Assembly (NCBI GenBank): GCA_037976565.1
Contig: CP137666.1
Coordinates: 48,511,271-48,575,270 of the forward strand
DNA length: 64,000 bases
Direction of reading: 5' to 3'
Source of the DNA: Mesocentrotus franciscanus
Lineage: Eukaryota; Echinodermata; Echinoidea; Camarodonta; Strongylocentrotidae
The notes below the pieces were generated by a model that saw nothing but the letters and a program-made list of their open reading frames with translations, searched no databases and was not told where the DNA came from. Positions 12,568 to 24,141 of the stretch are shown here, one piece after another (positions within the stretch are counted from its first letter, which is position 1; each line of letters opens with the position of its first letter). A program made the translations under genes and the position numbers.

Positions 12568-12666
12568 GGGCAGCGTTTCATGAAACCGTCAGTTTAACAC
12601 GCGTTTCAATGTGATGTCGGTGAACTTGTACTTACAGGTGTATGACGGTTTCGTGAGACGCTGCCC
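12568..12666. repeat. 99-bp foldback element
   Basis: Arm GGGCAGCGTTTCATGAAACC (first 20 nt of a 24-nt arm) is matched at 12643-12666 by its near-perfect complement, ending GACGCTGCCC. There are about 50 nt between the arms and no coding capacity. Confidence 0.75.
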
Positions 12667-12678
12667 AGATATCTATCT

Positions 12679-13262
12679 TTAAAAGGGGAAGTCCACCCTG
12701 ATATTAGGTTAGATTTAATATAACCAGAAAATGAGAGAAACAAACTAGTGAAAATTTGAGCAATATCCCATTAAAAATAGTAAATTTATGAATTTTTGAA
12801 GTTGTCATCAGTGAAACACAAATTGGCAATACTGTGATGTATCTTGCAAGCTCCACTCCAATTTGCTTGATTGGATTGATTGATGATTGGATTGATTGAT
12901 GATGGAATAAAAAATGTTTGAATCATACTGGGTGTGTATGAAAACATATTTGCAATAATTATATTTAGGGTGAATGTACAGTGTAGGATTTAATATTTTC
13001 TTAAGGAAAAATAGAGATTGTTAGTTATAAGTATATCCAATGGACTGCTTACCGGGGGTAATTCTTTTTTAGTACAAATGGGAGGGGACCTCACAAGAAA
13101 CGTCACAGAGTTGCCAATTCCTGTTTGATTGATTGCATCTTCACAAGTTCATAACTTTCTCATATATTGAATCGGTTTTATTCAAACTTTCACTGATCCG
13201 TTTCTCTATTTTCTCTGCTTCTACTAAAACCAACTTAACATCTGGGTAGACTTTCCACTTAG
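12679..13262. mobile_element. TTAA-type MITE (AAGGGGAAGTCCACC family)
   Basis: It begins TTAAAAGGGGAAGTCCACCC and ends GGGTAGACTTTCCACTTAG, an imperfect inverted repeat with TTAA/TTAG ends. It is similar in length and layout to the elements at 50.5, 54.9 and 57.8 kb. TTAA ends suggest piggyBac-type mobilisation. Confidence 0.6.
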
Positions 13263-13327
13263 CATTTTTTCTTGAACTGAAAAAAAGTACTTTATTGGCA
13301 CATATTTCAAATTTTGCACAGGATACC

Positions 13328-13407
13328 GTATGGCCGGCTTCTGTCTCTAAAGAGAGGAGCAGACCCTACCAAAATAAGAGGCTAGCGAACGAAAGAGACA
13401 GAAATTG
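13328..13407. repeat. Solo end of the 14.4-kb-type foldback
   Basis: GGCTTCTGTCTCTAAAGAGA and GAACGAAAGAGACAGA match one terminal hairpin of the elements at 14398-15066 and 28576-29222. The remainder of that element is missing here. Confidence 0.65.
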
Positions 13408-13978
13408 TTGGTTTACCGGAAGTATTAGCTAAGCCTAAGCAGGATGCTGTGACATGGTTTAAAAAAATTCCCTGGCAGTGGCAGTGATCATGGGTCGAAC
13501 AGTTCTGGTTTAAAAAAAAAAAAATTAATTAAAAAAATTAAAAATAATTTAAAATTGCACACATGTCTCCTTTGAGTTTGATGCAGGTAGAACAATATGA
13601 GATTAGTCGATATCGGGCAAATTTTATATTATTCCAATTTGAATTTCCTTTTTCACCCAAAAGTCTAGCAAGACTGTCTGACAGTGACAACTCAAACTGT
13701 CAAAGACAAGACACAACTCAAAAGTAAACCTTTGATTGATTAAATTGGCATTGTTCTAAACGTTAATAAAATGTTTTTTAATTTTAGTTTTTACTTTGAT
13801 GTGTAGATCTATATTGCATAGCGCAAAGTAAGCAAGTAAACTAGAATTGTGATTAAATTTAAAGAAGATAATGTTTTTAACACGACGAGGATTAGGCAAC
13901 TCGATTGAATTGAGCAAGCAACGAGACCCGCAACGAGGGACATGTACAGTACAGGTAGGTCCGCGCTTCCGCGTGCAG

Positions 13979-14391
13979 CCAACCAGGGGCCCCGGCCGCT
14001 TAATTTTTTTTCCCACCGCATTTGCGGCTTTATTTTTCAATAAACACGCTCGCGAAGAGTCTAGCTAGCTAACTAAACCTGCGCATGCGCACATGGTAAC
14101 CGTTAGGGTGACCAATAGGCAATAGGGTTATAATAATCATGCAAACTGACCTTCCATCAACCCATTGTTGGCTCAATCGGTAAGAATAGCATAACAAAAC
14201 GTTGGAGTTGTGGGTTCGAATCTCAGTATTTATTCAGTTTTATTTTTTGCCTTTATAAATAGTGAGGGAAAGCAAGAAATAATCAAAGTATAATTGTTTG
14301 TGACCTCTGTCCAAGCTTTCGTAGCTAGCTAGACTCTTCGCAAGCGTGTTTATTGAAAATGCGGTGGGAAAAAAAACTACGCGCCCCGGCC
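13979..14391. repeat. Inverted repeat flanking a tRNA-like core
   Basis: Positions 13979-14070 are the approximate reverse complement of 14322-14391; shared blocks include TTCAATAAACACGCT and AGAGTCTAGCTAGCT. The right arm lacks a short stretch. The enclosed ~250 bp holds the tRNA-like sequence. The right end abuts the target duplication of the next foldback. Confidence 0.65.
14163..14228 (+). other. tRNA-like sequence (SINE head or tRNA pseudogene)
   Basis: TGGCTCAATCGG at 14169-14180 fits an RNA polymerase III A box (TRGCNNARYNGG). GGGTTCGAATCTC at 14212-14224 fits a B box. Spacing is close to that of a tRNA. Acceptor and anticodon stems do not pair well by eye, so a tRNA-derived SINE or decayed tRNA is more likely than a working gene. 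Confidence 0.5.
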
Positions 14392-14397
14392 CACGGT

Positions 14398-15066
14398 TAG
14401 ACCGAAAATTTCTGTCTCTTTCGTTCGTTAGCCTCTGATTTGGGTAGGGTCGGCTCCTCTCTTTAGAGACAGAAGCCGACCATAGGCGCTCCTGTGCAAA
14501 CGTTTTGGCCATTTATGGCCAAAGAACTTGCCCAAAATACTCAATTTTAGCGGATTCATATCCGATGCATTTATGTTTAAAAATTAGGCCTAGGCTAATA
14601 TACATCGGTTTCACTTACCAGATTGACTGTATGATGCGTTTAAGGGTTTCGGATTTTCATCGCCGAAATTGAGCTCCGTGTTGAAATTCTTGCAGCCGTA
14701 TTTTAAACTGTTACTGCGCATGAAGGAAGATGACGTCATCCATTGACAGTAACAGTTTAAAATACGGCTGCAAGAATTTGAACACGGAGCTCAATTTCGG
14801 CGATGAAAAAAAAAAGACCCTTAAACGCATCATACAGTCAATCTGGTAAGTGGAACCGATGTATATTAGCCTAGGCCTAATTTTCAAACATAAAATGCAT
14901 CGGATATGAATCCGCTAAAATTGAGTATTTTGGGCAAGTTCTTTGGCCATAAATGGCCAAAACGTTTGCACAGGAGCGCCTATGGTCGGCTTCTGTCTCT
15001 AAAGAGAGGAGCCGACCATACCCAAATCAGAGGCTAACGAACGAAAGAGACAGACTTTTCGGTCTA
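14398..15066. mobile_element. Palindromic foldback element with 9-bp target duplication, copy 1
   Basis: It is almost entirely self-complementary. The ends are TAGACCGAAAA / TTTTCGGTCTA and the arms are about 320 bp. The centre lies near 14730, next to TGACGTCA. Perfect 9-bp flanks GCCCACGGT sit at 14389-14397 and 15067-15075. Each arm carries an inner hairpin (GGTCGGCTCCTCTCTTTAGA and its complement). Long inverted repeats plus a 9-bp duplication fit a Mutator-like (MULE) non-autonomous element. A second copy is at 28576-29222. Confidence 0.85.
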
Positions 15067-15094
15067 GCCCACGGTGTAACGTCATTCACACACA

Positions 15095-15125
15095 CACACA
15101 CAACACACACATATCCACACTCACA
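15095..15125. repeat. CA microsatellite
   Basis: A short run of CA repeats with one interruption. Confidence 0.85.
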
Positions 15126-15265
15126 AACCGGCCCCTTTCATTGCAATAAAAAGCACTGCCATTGCAATGCAATGCAAAAGCGCTGTAAAATCGGGCGCAT
15201 ACGTATGATCGTATCGATATGGAACAAAGTGAAGCAATATTTTAGATATTTTCAGTGTTACTTAC

Positions 15266-15510
15266 TCAATTTACGGTCCGGCACATCTGCTGACCACCTC
15301 CAGGACAGTGTAGCTTGAGTCCCACGTGCACTGTTGTTTTGAAAGTTTACAAACTGCAAAACTTTATCCCAAATTTTCGCACGGATCCACAAAATTGCTC
15401 GTGTCGTGTGCACCGTTCAGAAAGAAAGATGGCGAGCCGTGTGCATATGCTCGAGGTTCTTGTCACGTGACATTCGCTTTGCTAGTCATGCATATGCATG
15501 AGGAGGACAA
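15266..15510 (-). promoter_or_regulatory. Putative promoter and 5' untranslated exon of SLC39A-like gene
   Basis: The block is CpG-rich in an AT-rich setting. It contains the E-box palindrome GTCACGTGAC (15462-15471), a YY1-like AAGATGGCG (15426-15434, plus strand) and the 12-bp palindrome ATGCATATGCAT (15488-15499). On the minus strand a GTAAGT donor at 15265-15260 would splice to the acceptor at 11007 just before the start codon. The transcription start is not determined, and a divergent plus-strand transcript is possible. Confidence 0.4.
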
Positions 15511-15730
15511 CGCAGTGCGCGATGAACACACAGACAGTACATTCGCTTTCCATGGAAAATTTTACTATTCCTTGTATTTTATTTTTACGTCTGTTTTTTT
15601 TTTTGGTCATATCATACGACATAACAAAAAACACAATAATACTGATTGTCTGTTGTAAGTGATCAATCACCAAACCAAAAAAATGGAGGGTGGTGTGAAT
15701 GATGATAAAGTGATGATGATAATAAAAATA

Positions 15731-15850
<120 letters not shown>

Positions 15851-16112
15851 CATAGTCAAGTTCAATGTAACATAAATATCAAAAGTGATATGAAATTACA
15901 AAATAAAAACAAAATTGTAATACTAATAGTTATAAAACTTGACAGAAAGACCTATGAAAGGTGAAAAGCTTATCTACGTTGCATAATATTTTGTACGTCA
16001 CATTTTTAACAACACTTTTCATTTTATTTACAGAGAGATGAAAGAGAAAGAGATGAGGGAGAGAATCGGAGGGAGCGGGGTTTTGAGGAAGAGCCTGGGG
16101 GACTGATAGGGG

Positions 16113-16374
16113 CAGTGGCGGATCCAGGGGGGGGCCCGGGCCCCTCCCTAGAAAAAAACAGGTAAAAACACCCTTTTTTGAAAAAAAGAAGTTGGGCCCC
16201 TCCCTGGCGCCCAAGGGGAGTGGCGGTGGAAAAAAATTTTTCGGGTGCCAAAATTTTTTTTTGCTCACTACGCCCCCACTGAGCGAAAAATCGACCGGCA
16301 CGATTTTCAAATTTTCGCACGAAGTGGGCCCCTTTTTAGGCCCCCTCCCTTGCCGCCGGCTGGATCCGCCCCTG
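16113..16374. mobile_element. hAT-like MITE with 8-bp target duplication
   Basis: The ends are CAGTGGCGGATCCAGG and CTGGATCCGCCCCTG, with perfect 8-bp duplication GATAGGGG at 16105-16112 and 16375-16382. CAGNGGCGGATCC termini with 8-bp duplications are typical of hAT. Length is 262 bp, with no transposase. Confidence 0.88.
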
Positions 16375-17284
16375 GATAGGGGGTCGTGAGAGTTAGAGAT
16401 AAACAGGGAGATGGGAGAAAGGGTGCGAGGGAGAGCTAATGCCCGACCTCACTGTTGCTGTAGCGTACGAAGGTGCTAGGCTGGCGAGGCTGGCGGCCTC
16501 ATGAATAAACATGATTATATGACGTCACGAACGTCATCGTCCGCGCAACACCTACTCTAGATCCTAGCTTGAGGGGGTGCTAGGCTGGATGTAGTTATAG
16601 TTAGTGCAAGTAAAAGTTTAAATAAAATCATGCTTACAGTTAGAGATAGATGGAGTTAATTAATGTGCATTTCTAAGGCCCAATGGAGGGGTGCTAGGCT
16701 AATTGATGGAGGGGTGCTTGGCTGAATGGAGAGGGTGCGAGGCTGGACTCTTAGTGCAAGTTTAAATGAAATCATGCTAAGAGATAGATGGAGTTAATTG
16801 ATGTACATTTCTAAGGCTAAATGGACTCATGGAGGGGGTGCTAGGCTGGATGTAGTTAGTGCACGTTAAAATGAAATCATGCTAGGAGATGGAGATGGAG
16901 TTAATTCATGTACATTTCTAAGGCTCAATGGAAAGGGTGCTAGGCAGGATGGAGGGGGTGCTAGGCTGGATGTAGTTATAGTGCAAGTTTAAATTAAAAT
17001 TCATGCTAGCATACTGGAGATAGATATGGAGTTAATGTACATTTCTTAAGGCTCAATGCAGGGGCCGGTGCTAGGCTGGATGGAGGGGTGCTAGGCTGAA
17101 CGGAGTTGGAGGAGCTGATCGATGCTCGATTGTCTCGATCCGACCGATTTCTTTTTGCAATTCTGTTATTTGTTAATTTTACATATTATTATCAATAGAA
17201 TCATATATAATCATCACTAATTCTATAAATTCATATTATGAAGTCATTTACAGTTCTATATAATCTTTTGGTTATATAGGCTTG

Positions 17285-17331
17285 CAGGCGCGGATCCAGG
17301 GGGGAGGCCGAGCGGGCCTTGCCCCCCGCCC

Positions 17332-17362
<31 letters not shown>

Positions 17363-19021
17363 AGGAAAAGAAGGGAAAGGGAAAGAGGAGAGAAAGGGAC
17401 AGAAAGAAGAGTAGGAAGAAAAGGAAAAGGGGAAAAAGAAGGAAATCGGGGGGGGCGAAAGGAAAGGGCCTTGCCTCCCAGGATGTTACTACCCCCCCCC
17501 ATCAAAAAAATAAGAGAGAATTAGGAAGGAAAAAAAGAGGAAGAAGAAAAGAATAGAAGGGGGATATCAGTTGCAATTTTCCCGCCAACAAGTTGTTGAT
17601 CGGGGGGGGGGGAGGCCCTTGCCTCTCCCCCTCACTTTTTAGTAAATTATACTTTTTTATGCGTGTGTTGGAAAATGACAATTCCTAAATTTACAGCCAG
17701 GCAAGAAATATGCTTATTTACATGTCAGGCGCCGCGAGATGTTGATTTTAATATTGGTCTTTTGTTAAAAACCAATTTGGAAAAAAATATTGATGATATT
17801 GTATCAATTGTCTTTTGGAGCTTATATAAAATGATAATTTTGAGAAACGAAAAGGGAAAAAATGAAAGGAAAACAAAATTGTGGTATATTTTTTTGAAAG
17901 AAGTTAAGATACGTTTGGACATTAACGCAGCTCTGTCAAAAAAAGGAAAAGGAAAATAGTATTATTTACCTGAATTAATAGAAATGTATTTGTAAAGTAT
18001 TAAAGTGGTTATGTTAAACAAAAATGTTTGTGACTTTGATTATTTTGTTGTAATAAAAACACCTGTTAAGGGTGAAAGAAAAAAAAATGTCAGGCCCCGC
18101 GAGCTCCCCCAACTTTTATTGAAAAGTATACTAAAGAGAAATAGAAAGAAAGAGAGAAAGAAAGAAAGAATAGTAACCTGCCAGTGTCACAAAATAATGA
18201 AGTATCAGAATATGCTCATCTGACCGTGATTAAATGCCTAAAACCCCTGAGCTTCCGGGGGCCCCGCCCCCTCGACCCAACCAGGGGCCCTAAGGCAGGC
18301 CCCTGGATGCTCACTTGAGCGTAATTTATTATCTAAAACCCCTGAGCTTCTGGGGGATCCGCCCCCTGGACCTCACGCCAGTGAGTGTCCTGCCAGTGTC
18401 ACAAATAAGGTATCAAAATATGTTCATCTGACCGTAATTAAATGCCTAAAACCCTGAGCTTCCGGGGGCTCTGCCCCCTGGACCCCACCTTAGGCAGGCC
18501 CTAAGTCGGGCCCCTAGATGCTCATCTGACGGTCATTAATTTAATGCCTAAAACCCCTGAGCTTCTTTTGGCTCCACCCCCTCGACCCTACCAGGAGGCC
18601 TAAGGCGGGCCCCTGAATGCTTATCTGACCTTTATAAAATGCCTCAAATCCCTGAGTTTCAGGGGGCTCAGCCCCCTGGACCCCATGCCAATTAGTGACC
18701 TGCCAGTGTCATGAATAAGGTATCAAAATATGCTCATCTAACCGTAATTAAATGCCCATACCCCTGAGCTTCCGGGGGCTCCTCCCCTTGACCCCACGCC
18801 AATTTAAGCTACGCTCTACCTAATCGTAAATACTTTAGCCTCCCCCACCCACTTTGAAAAACGTTCAGCGGGGCCTGCAAGAGATGCAGATTTTTTTTTG
18901 GTCTGCTCCCCCCAACGGTTTTGCTCATTACGACACTGCTGGTCACCATTACGTACCAATATTTGGCTCGCATAATTTCAAATTTGGGCCCCCCCCCTAA
19001 GAAATCCTGGATCCGCGCCTG
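17285..19021. mobile_element. hAT-like element nested in the foldback loop
   Basis: The ends are CAGGCGCGGATCCAGG and CCTGGATCCGCGCCTG, an exact inverted 16-mer. A perfect 8-bp duplication TAGGCTTG lies at 17277-17284 and 19022-19029. At 1737 bp it is larger than the 16.1 kb MITE but has no intact transposase frame. It contains a GA-rich stretch (17337-17450) and a GC-rich tandem array (18215-18800). Confidence 0.9.
18215..18800. repeat. GC-rich tandem array inside the hAT-like element
   Basis: About five to six degenerate units share 'AAACCCCTGAGCTTCCGGGG', 'GCCCCCTGGACCCCA' and 'ATGCTCATCTGACCGT'. Spacing is irregular (roughly 100-125 bp). Confidence 0.75.
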
Positions 19022-20246
19022 TAGGCTTGTACAATGCTGGAGCGAGAACAAACATATTAGGTATTAATTAATCAACTCAAATTTCCATCTGAATATGCAT
19101 GTACTTTTCATCCTGTGTTTTAGTAATTTTGTGTCTTGGGAATCAGGATTTGCAAACGATTGATAATATACTTATGTTGTAAAGTTATTATTAGTTTTGT
19201 TACTGTGAGGTAGAGGTTATGGCAGGGGGGAGGGGACAAAATGGCTGAAGAGGTATTGCTGCTTACCAGTAGTATTGGATATCTAAATACGCAGTAACAG
19301 ACTTTGATTCATTAATTGTATTCTAATTCAAATTTATCTTCTCCCTGTTGTATAATGAACTTGATAGGAAATTAATTGGTTATTTTGTATGATTTGATTG
19401 AATTGCAAAAAGAAATCGGTCGGAGACAATCGAGCATCGATCAGCTCCTCCAACTCCGTTCAGCCTAGCACCCCTCCATCCAGCCTAGCACCGGCACCTG
19501 CATTGGGCCTTAAGAAATGTACATTAACTCTATCTGTCTCCATTATAGCTAGCATGATTTAATTTAAACTTGCACTGTTATAACTATAACTATAAATATA
19601 ACTATAACTATAACTAGTCTTCCTCCATCCTATGCATGAGCTTGTAAATATTTGTAAATAAAATGTATTATAATGTAAATACACTGTAGCACTCGAATTG
19701 ACGTAAATTGCGGTTCACACACAAACGCACATATAGTTTGCAAGAATCTTCAATCAATTGAAGGAGGCAGACTTAATCAGAAGAAGAAGAAGAAGAAGAA
19801 CTACATCCAGCCTAGCACCCCCTACATCCAGCCTAGCACCTCTCCATTGAGCCTTATAGAAATGTACATGAATTAACTCCATCTCCATCTCCTAGCATGA
19901 TTTCATTTTAACGTGCACTAACTACATCCAGCCTAGCACCCCATCCATCCAGCCTAGCACCCCCTCCATGAGTCCATTTAGCCTTAGAAATGTACATCAA
20001 TTAACTCCATCTATCTCTTAGCATGATTTCATTTAAACTTGCATCCAGCCTAGCACCCTCTCCATTCAGCCTAGCACCCCCTCCATTCAGCCTAGCACCC
20101 CCTCCATTCAGCCTAGCACCCCCTCAAGCTAGGATCTAGAGTAGGCGTGGCGCGGACCAGTAAGTGCGATGACGTTCGTGACGTCATATAATCATGTTTA
20201 TTCATGAGGCCGCCAGCCTTGCCAGCCTAGCACCTTTGTACGCTAC

Positions 20247-22088
20247 CTTTACTGAAGGGGCGACTCTCCTTTGATCATGATAAGCCTATAATGACAAAAA
20301 GCCGGTTTACAAAATAGGGAAAATGGAAAATTGGAAATTGAAATAAATGTCATTTTAATCAGGAAACGTTTCATTTTCCTCCCTTTTATTGACTGGGTCT
20401 GGATGAGGGAAACAAATATCTCATAACTTCATAATTATATTATAATAATGTATCATGTCATTGCCTTACTTCGTTTAAAAGATTTGAAAAGAAATTAAAA
20501 CAATACACATGATATAGACAGAAAAGGATATCATCATCTGTGTAATCAGAATTTCTATACGTGTGCAAGATGTACTCCAAGAAAAAATTAATATAAACGA
20601 CTCAGTTTCTTCCTTTCTATCAATAATATCAATCATGTTTAAAAAATATAAAAAGATTGGTCTTGCATCAATGCATTGTCGTTCTCACCGGATGTCGGTC
20701 TAAAAGCACAGCGTTTTCCAACCTTTTTTTTTTAATTCACGGCACCCTTTTTAAGAAAGACAAAGTTTTGCGTCACCCCATTCTTAAATTCACCATTTTG
20801 ATAGAAGATTCATTTTGCATCACTCTGGCACTCGCCAAGTGCCCGTAAGGGCACATTTTTTTTCTTCTCCAAAGTCTGCGAGCGAGCGAGCAAAAAAAAA
20901 GAATCTTAAAATGGTAAATATTAATCAAAACACGTGCACTAAATTACGTATATGCGGGCTCCTCGCTGCCGATTACATGAATACTAAAATCATATGATAA
21001 TTATTCGGTCACCTTAATTGATACACTGATATACAAGGATATTCATGCATCTCGTTTCTTAGAATTTTTATTATCCTGTTTCTAACAGTGCGAGCGAGTG
21101 AATGAACAAAAGTGGTAAAAATGTAATTTGATATGTAAAGTATATTATATTCGGGATGCAAGATGCCCGGATATGACGATATTCGGGCACCTCGCTATAT
21201 ACTGCAACTATGAACTTGAATTTGAAACCTGCAGATATTTAGGAATTTAAATCATCCCGTTTGGCTGTTTGGCGAAGCGAGCGAGGAAGAAAAATACTTT
21301 ATTGACTTTAAAATGTTATGTCATAATAACAATATAAAGCTGTTTCTAATGTTTTGGTTTCGCGAAATTGACGTTATTCCATGCAAAATTAATTATTACT
21401 ACTAAATTTCTCTCTGAAAGCGCTGACTTATAGAATTTACGATAGAAAATAAACCTAATTCAATATACCTCTTACAACGCTATAAGACTGAACCAATGAC
21501 TTCGGGGAATCGAGTTAAAATGCAGTCATTTTTTAAAGACCCGGATATCGTGTAGGTGGATTTCCAACGCAGTGATATTTGTATAAATTATGCATAAAAA
21601 TGCACCAAAATTATATTCATCAGAATGACTTCAATCATTAAATTAATAATAGTTACTTGCCTTTATTGCAATAACAACGGTCACGTAGTGAAAAGCGTGT
21701 ATCCTTAAATTTCTTTTAAAAAATATTCATGAATACGTCCTCGCCTTTTTTTCTTCTAAATAAACATATTGTTCTATTGATGAGACAACTGAATAATTTT
21801 TTAAAAACAATTCATATTGTATCTCAAACTTCAACAATAATAACAGCAATAAATACTTATTAAGCGTAGTACAACTAAGCTTTATAGTTGTCTATGCACT
21901 CCTAAATTACACAATGAAATAACTTGCAATCAACAAGAATATACAAAGAACAATTCAAAACCCTAATTAAATCATAACATCTAGTCTGAATGAAGAAAAC
22001 AAAATAATAATGGAAGCCTTTCCCACCATAGACAATAGAGGGGTCACGGAATTAGAGACTCGTGAAAATAGAAAACCTATATGGCTAT
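20247..22088. other. AT-rich intergenic sequence with degenerate repeats
   Basis: No gene is recognised. Three diverged blocks near 20.87, 21.09 and 21.26 kb share GCGAGCGAG followed by A-rich sequence and AAAATGGTAAA-like text. They suggest an old tandem array of about 180-210 bp. Otherwise nothing is seen. Confidence 0.5.
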
Positions 22089-22097
22089 GCACGGGCT

Positions 22098-23598
22098 GCG
22101 TCTTTATTTTTTCGTACCACGGCGAGCCCAGATTCCTATTATATCATGAATATTCATTACGCAGGGTCGGGGAAAGTCTCGATTCTCTTGAATATTCATG
22201 TATGATCGAGGCGGGAACTATCCTACGCGTGTAGCATGCGCAGCATCGAATATCGTGTGTAACACGTTGGATTAATGGTAGGCCTATAAAACGACATAGA
22301 AAAGCAATGTCATGGTCATTTAGATAATGCAGTCATAAATGCTGTGTTTAATTACTAGTAAATGCCAAAATGTCAGTAGAAGATTATATAGCATATATTT
22401 CAAGCAAGAGTCTTGATAGGCAATTTATGAGTAGGCCTACCGTACTTTTCTGAGGTCAAGTTGAATCTATAGTTCTTTTCATGCCAGGGAAAATAATCAG
22501 TTCGCTGTTTGCTTTTTAAATATGACAAGCAGAGGTTGAATTTTGGTATTGAATATGTGATACATTATTATAAACATGAGTTAAATTCAATTGGCAAAGG
22601 TGACTTTGATACACTGCTTGTATATAGTGACTTAGTTTTGTCCCTTTGGTTATCAAGTATTGAACAAGTGTGTTTATTTGATGCTAATAGGAAAGAGAGC
22701 AGTTATTTAATCCGGTTAGAATTGGTGAGAACGAATATAGCAATGTGTGTCACAAATAAATCCTTATTCGTTTAATACGAAAGAGTATCTTTACGAGGAT
22801 GAAGTACGTAGCTATAGAGTTTGATTTCATAAGTCATTTATTATGACAGGTACGTAGTGTGTGAAACGATCGACACATCATGCAGGCACTAAAGTAATTA
22901 TTCAGTGGTAATATTATGCAGTTAAGTGAGCATAGATCATAGAAATAATTTAAGTGCAATACACAGGTATTTATTTTTGCTAAATGTCTGTAAATATGTA
23001 GGCCTATTCTTGCTATTTATTTTATACAGATTGAATTGTCACTACGACCCAGTCTAAAGAATAAAACGTCAAATCTAGTTTTATCAAATTCACATTTGCT
23101 AATTGAACTTAACTCATGTTTATACTGTATCACATATTCAATACCAAAATTCAACCTCTGCTTGTAATATTTAAACAAGCGAACCTAGAACTGATTATTT
23201 TCCCATTCATAAAAAGAACTACTGATTCAACTTGACCTCGGAAAAGTACTCATAAATTGCCTATCAAGAGAACAATCATTTTACTCTTGCTTGAAATATA
23301 TGCTATATATCTTGTCTACTGACTTTTTTTTGTTGCATTTATTAACAATTAAACACAGCATTTATGACTGTATTATGATCTAAATGACCATGACATTGCT
23401 TTTCTAATGTCGTTTTATACCATTAATCCAACGTGTTACACACAATATTCGATGCTGCGCATGCTACTATGTAGGATAGTTCCCGCCTCGATCATACATG
23501 AATATCCAAGAGAATCGAGACTTTCCCCGACCCTGCGTAATGAATATTCATGAAATAATAGGAATCTGGGCTCGCCGTGGTACGAAAAAATAAGACGC
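22098..23598. mobile_element. Foldback element with ~500-bp arms and 9-bp target duplication
   Basis: Left arm 22098-22590 is the reverse complement of about 23100-23598. Shared blocks include TTTTTTCGTACCACGGCGAG, ATCGAGGCGGGAACTATCCT and CAGAGGTTGAATTTTGGTAT. Perfect 9-bp flanks GCACGGGCT lie at 22089-22097 and 23599-23607. The loop is about 510 bp. Long inverted repeats plus a 9-bp duplication fit a Mutator-like element. No transposase frame is present. Confidence 0.87.
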
Positions 23599-23685
23599 GC
23601 ACGGGCTACCGGACAAAAATAAAAGTTCCAGTGGTTTATCTAATGACTATTTTGGTGCGAATGGCAAATAACAAATCCCCTGTTA

Positions 23686-23876
23686 CACCCACAAATGTAA
23701 TAACGCCCACAAATGTAACAACGCCCACAAATGTAATAACACTTTACCCACAAATGTAATAACACCCACAAATGTAATAACACTTTACCCACAAATGTAA
23801 TAATTTCACCCACAAATGTAATAATTTTGAATCACCCACAAATGTAATAATGACTTTACCCACAAATGTAATAAAT
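23686..23876. repeat. Minisatellite CCCACAAATGTAATAA
   Basis: About nine copies of a 12-bp core CCCACAAATGTAAT with spacers of variable length (2-12 bp). It is the left terminal array of the foldback. Confidence 0.92.
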
Positions 23877-24141
23877 TTGAAGGGATATTTTGTCGAATTT
23901 GTTCAAAACTAAAACCCTGTAATAAAGCATGGGTATAGCGCGCAGTCTTTACTCCAGACCCGGTTATTTCAAAAATTTAAAAAATCTTCAAAACTAAGAC
24001 CCCATATCCTTTTCCTGTGGAATAACATGACAATCGAGCGTAGTCTTTCCTCCAGACCCGGTCATTTCAAAAATAAAAACAATAAAAAACAAAACAAAAA
24101 AATCAAATCTAAGACCCAACAATCCTCCAAACTAAGACCCT

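Larger units (their letters stand above)
11007..15265 (-). other. Probable 5' intron of SLC39A-like gene
   Basis: This lies between the acceptor at 11007 and a candidate minus-strand donor GTAAGT at 15265-15260. It is filled by the 157-bp tandem array, a 99-bp hairpin, a TTAA-type MITE, an inverted repeat with tRNA-like sequence and the 14.4 kb foldback. No coding exon is seen. Confidence 0.45.
16460..20246. mobile_element. Large foldback element with tandem-repeat arms
   Basis: The ends are GTAGCGTACGAAGGTGCTAG and its near inverse (…GTACGCTAC). Arms at 16460-17160 and about 19394-20246 are reverse complements. Both contain ATGACGTCACGAACGTCATC and many units of TGCTAGGCTGGATGGAGGGG with interspersed 'TTAACTCCATC … TGCACTAA' sequence. 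The right arm also carries an extra ~180 bp near 19.62-19.80 kb with a GAA run. The loop is interrupted by the hAT-like element at 17285-19021. No coding capacity and no clear target duplication were found. Confidence 0.82.

Noticed and set aside
14953..15318. 121-residue frame and its mirror at 14240-14512
   Set aside because: Both begin with the same residues because they read the two arms of the palindrome. No coding evidence.
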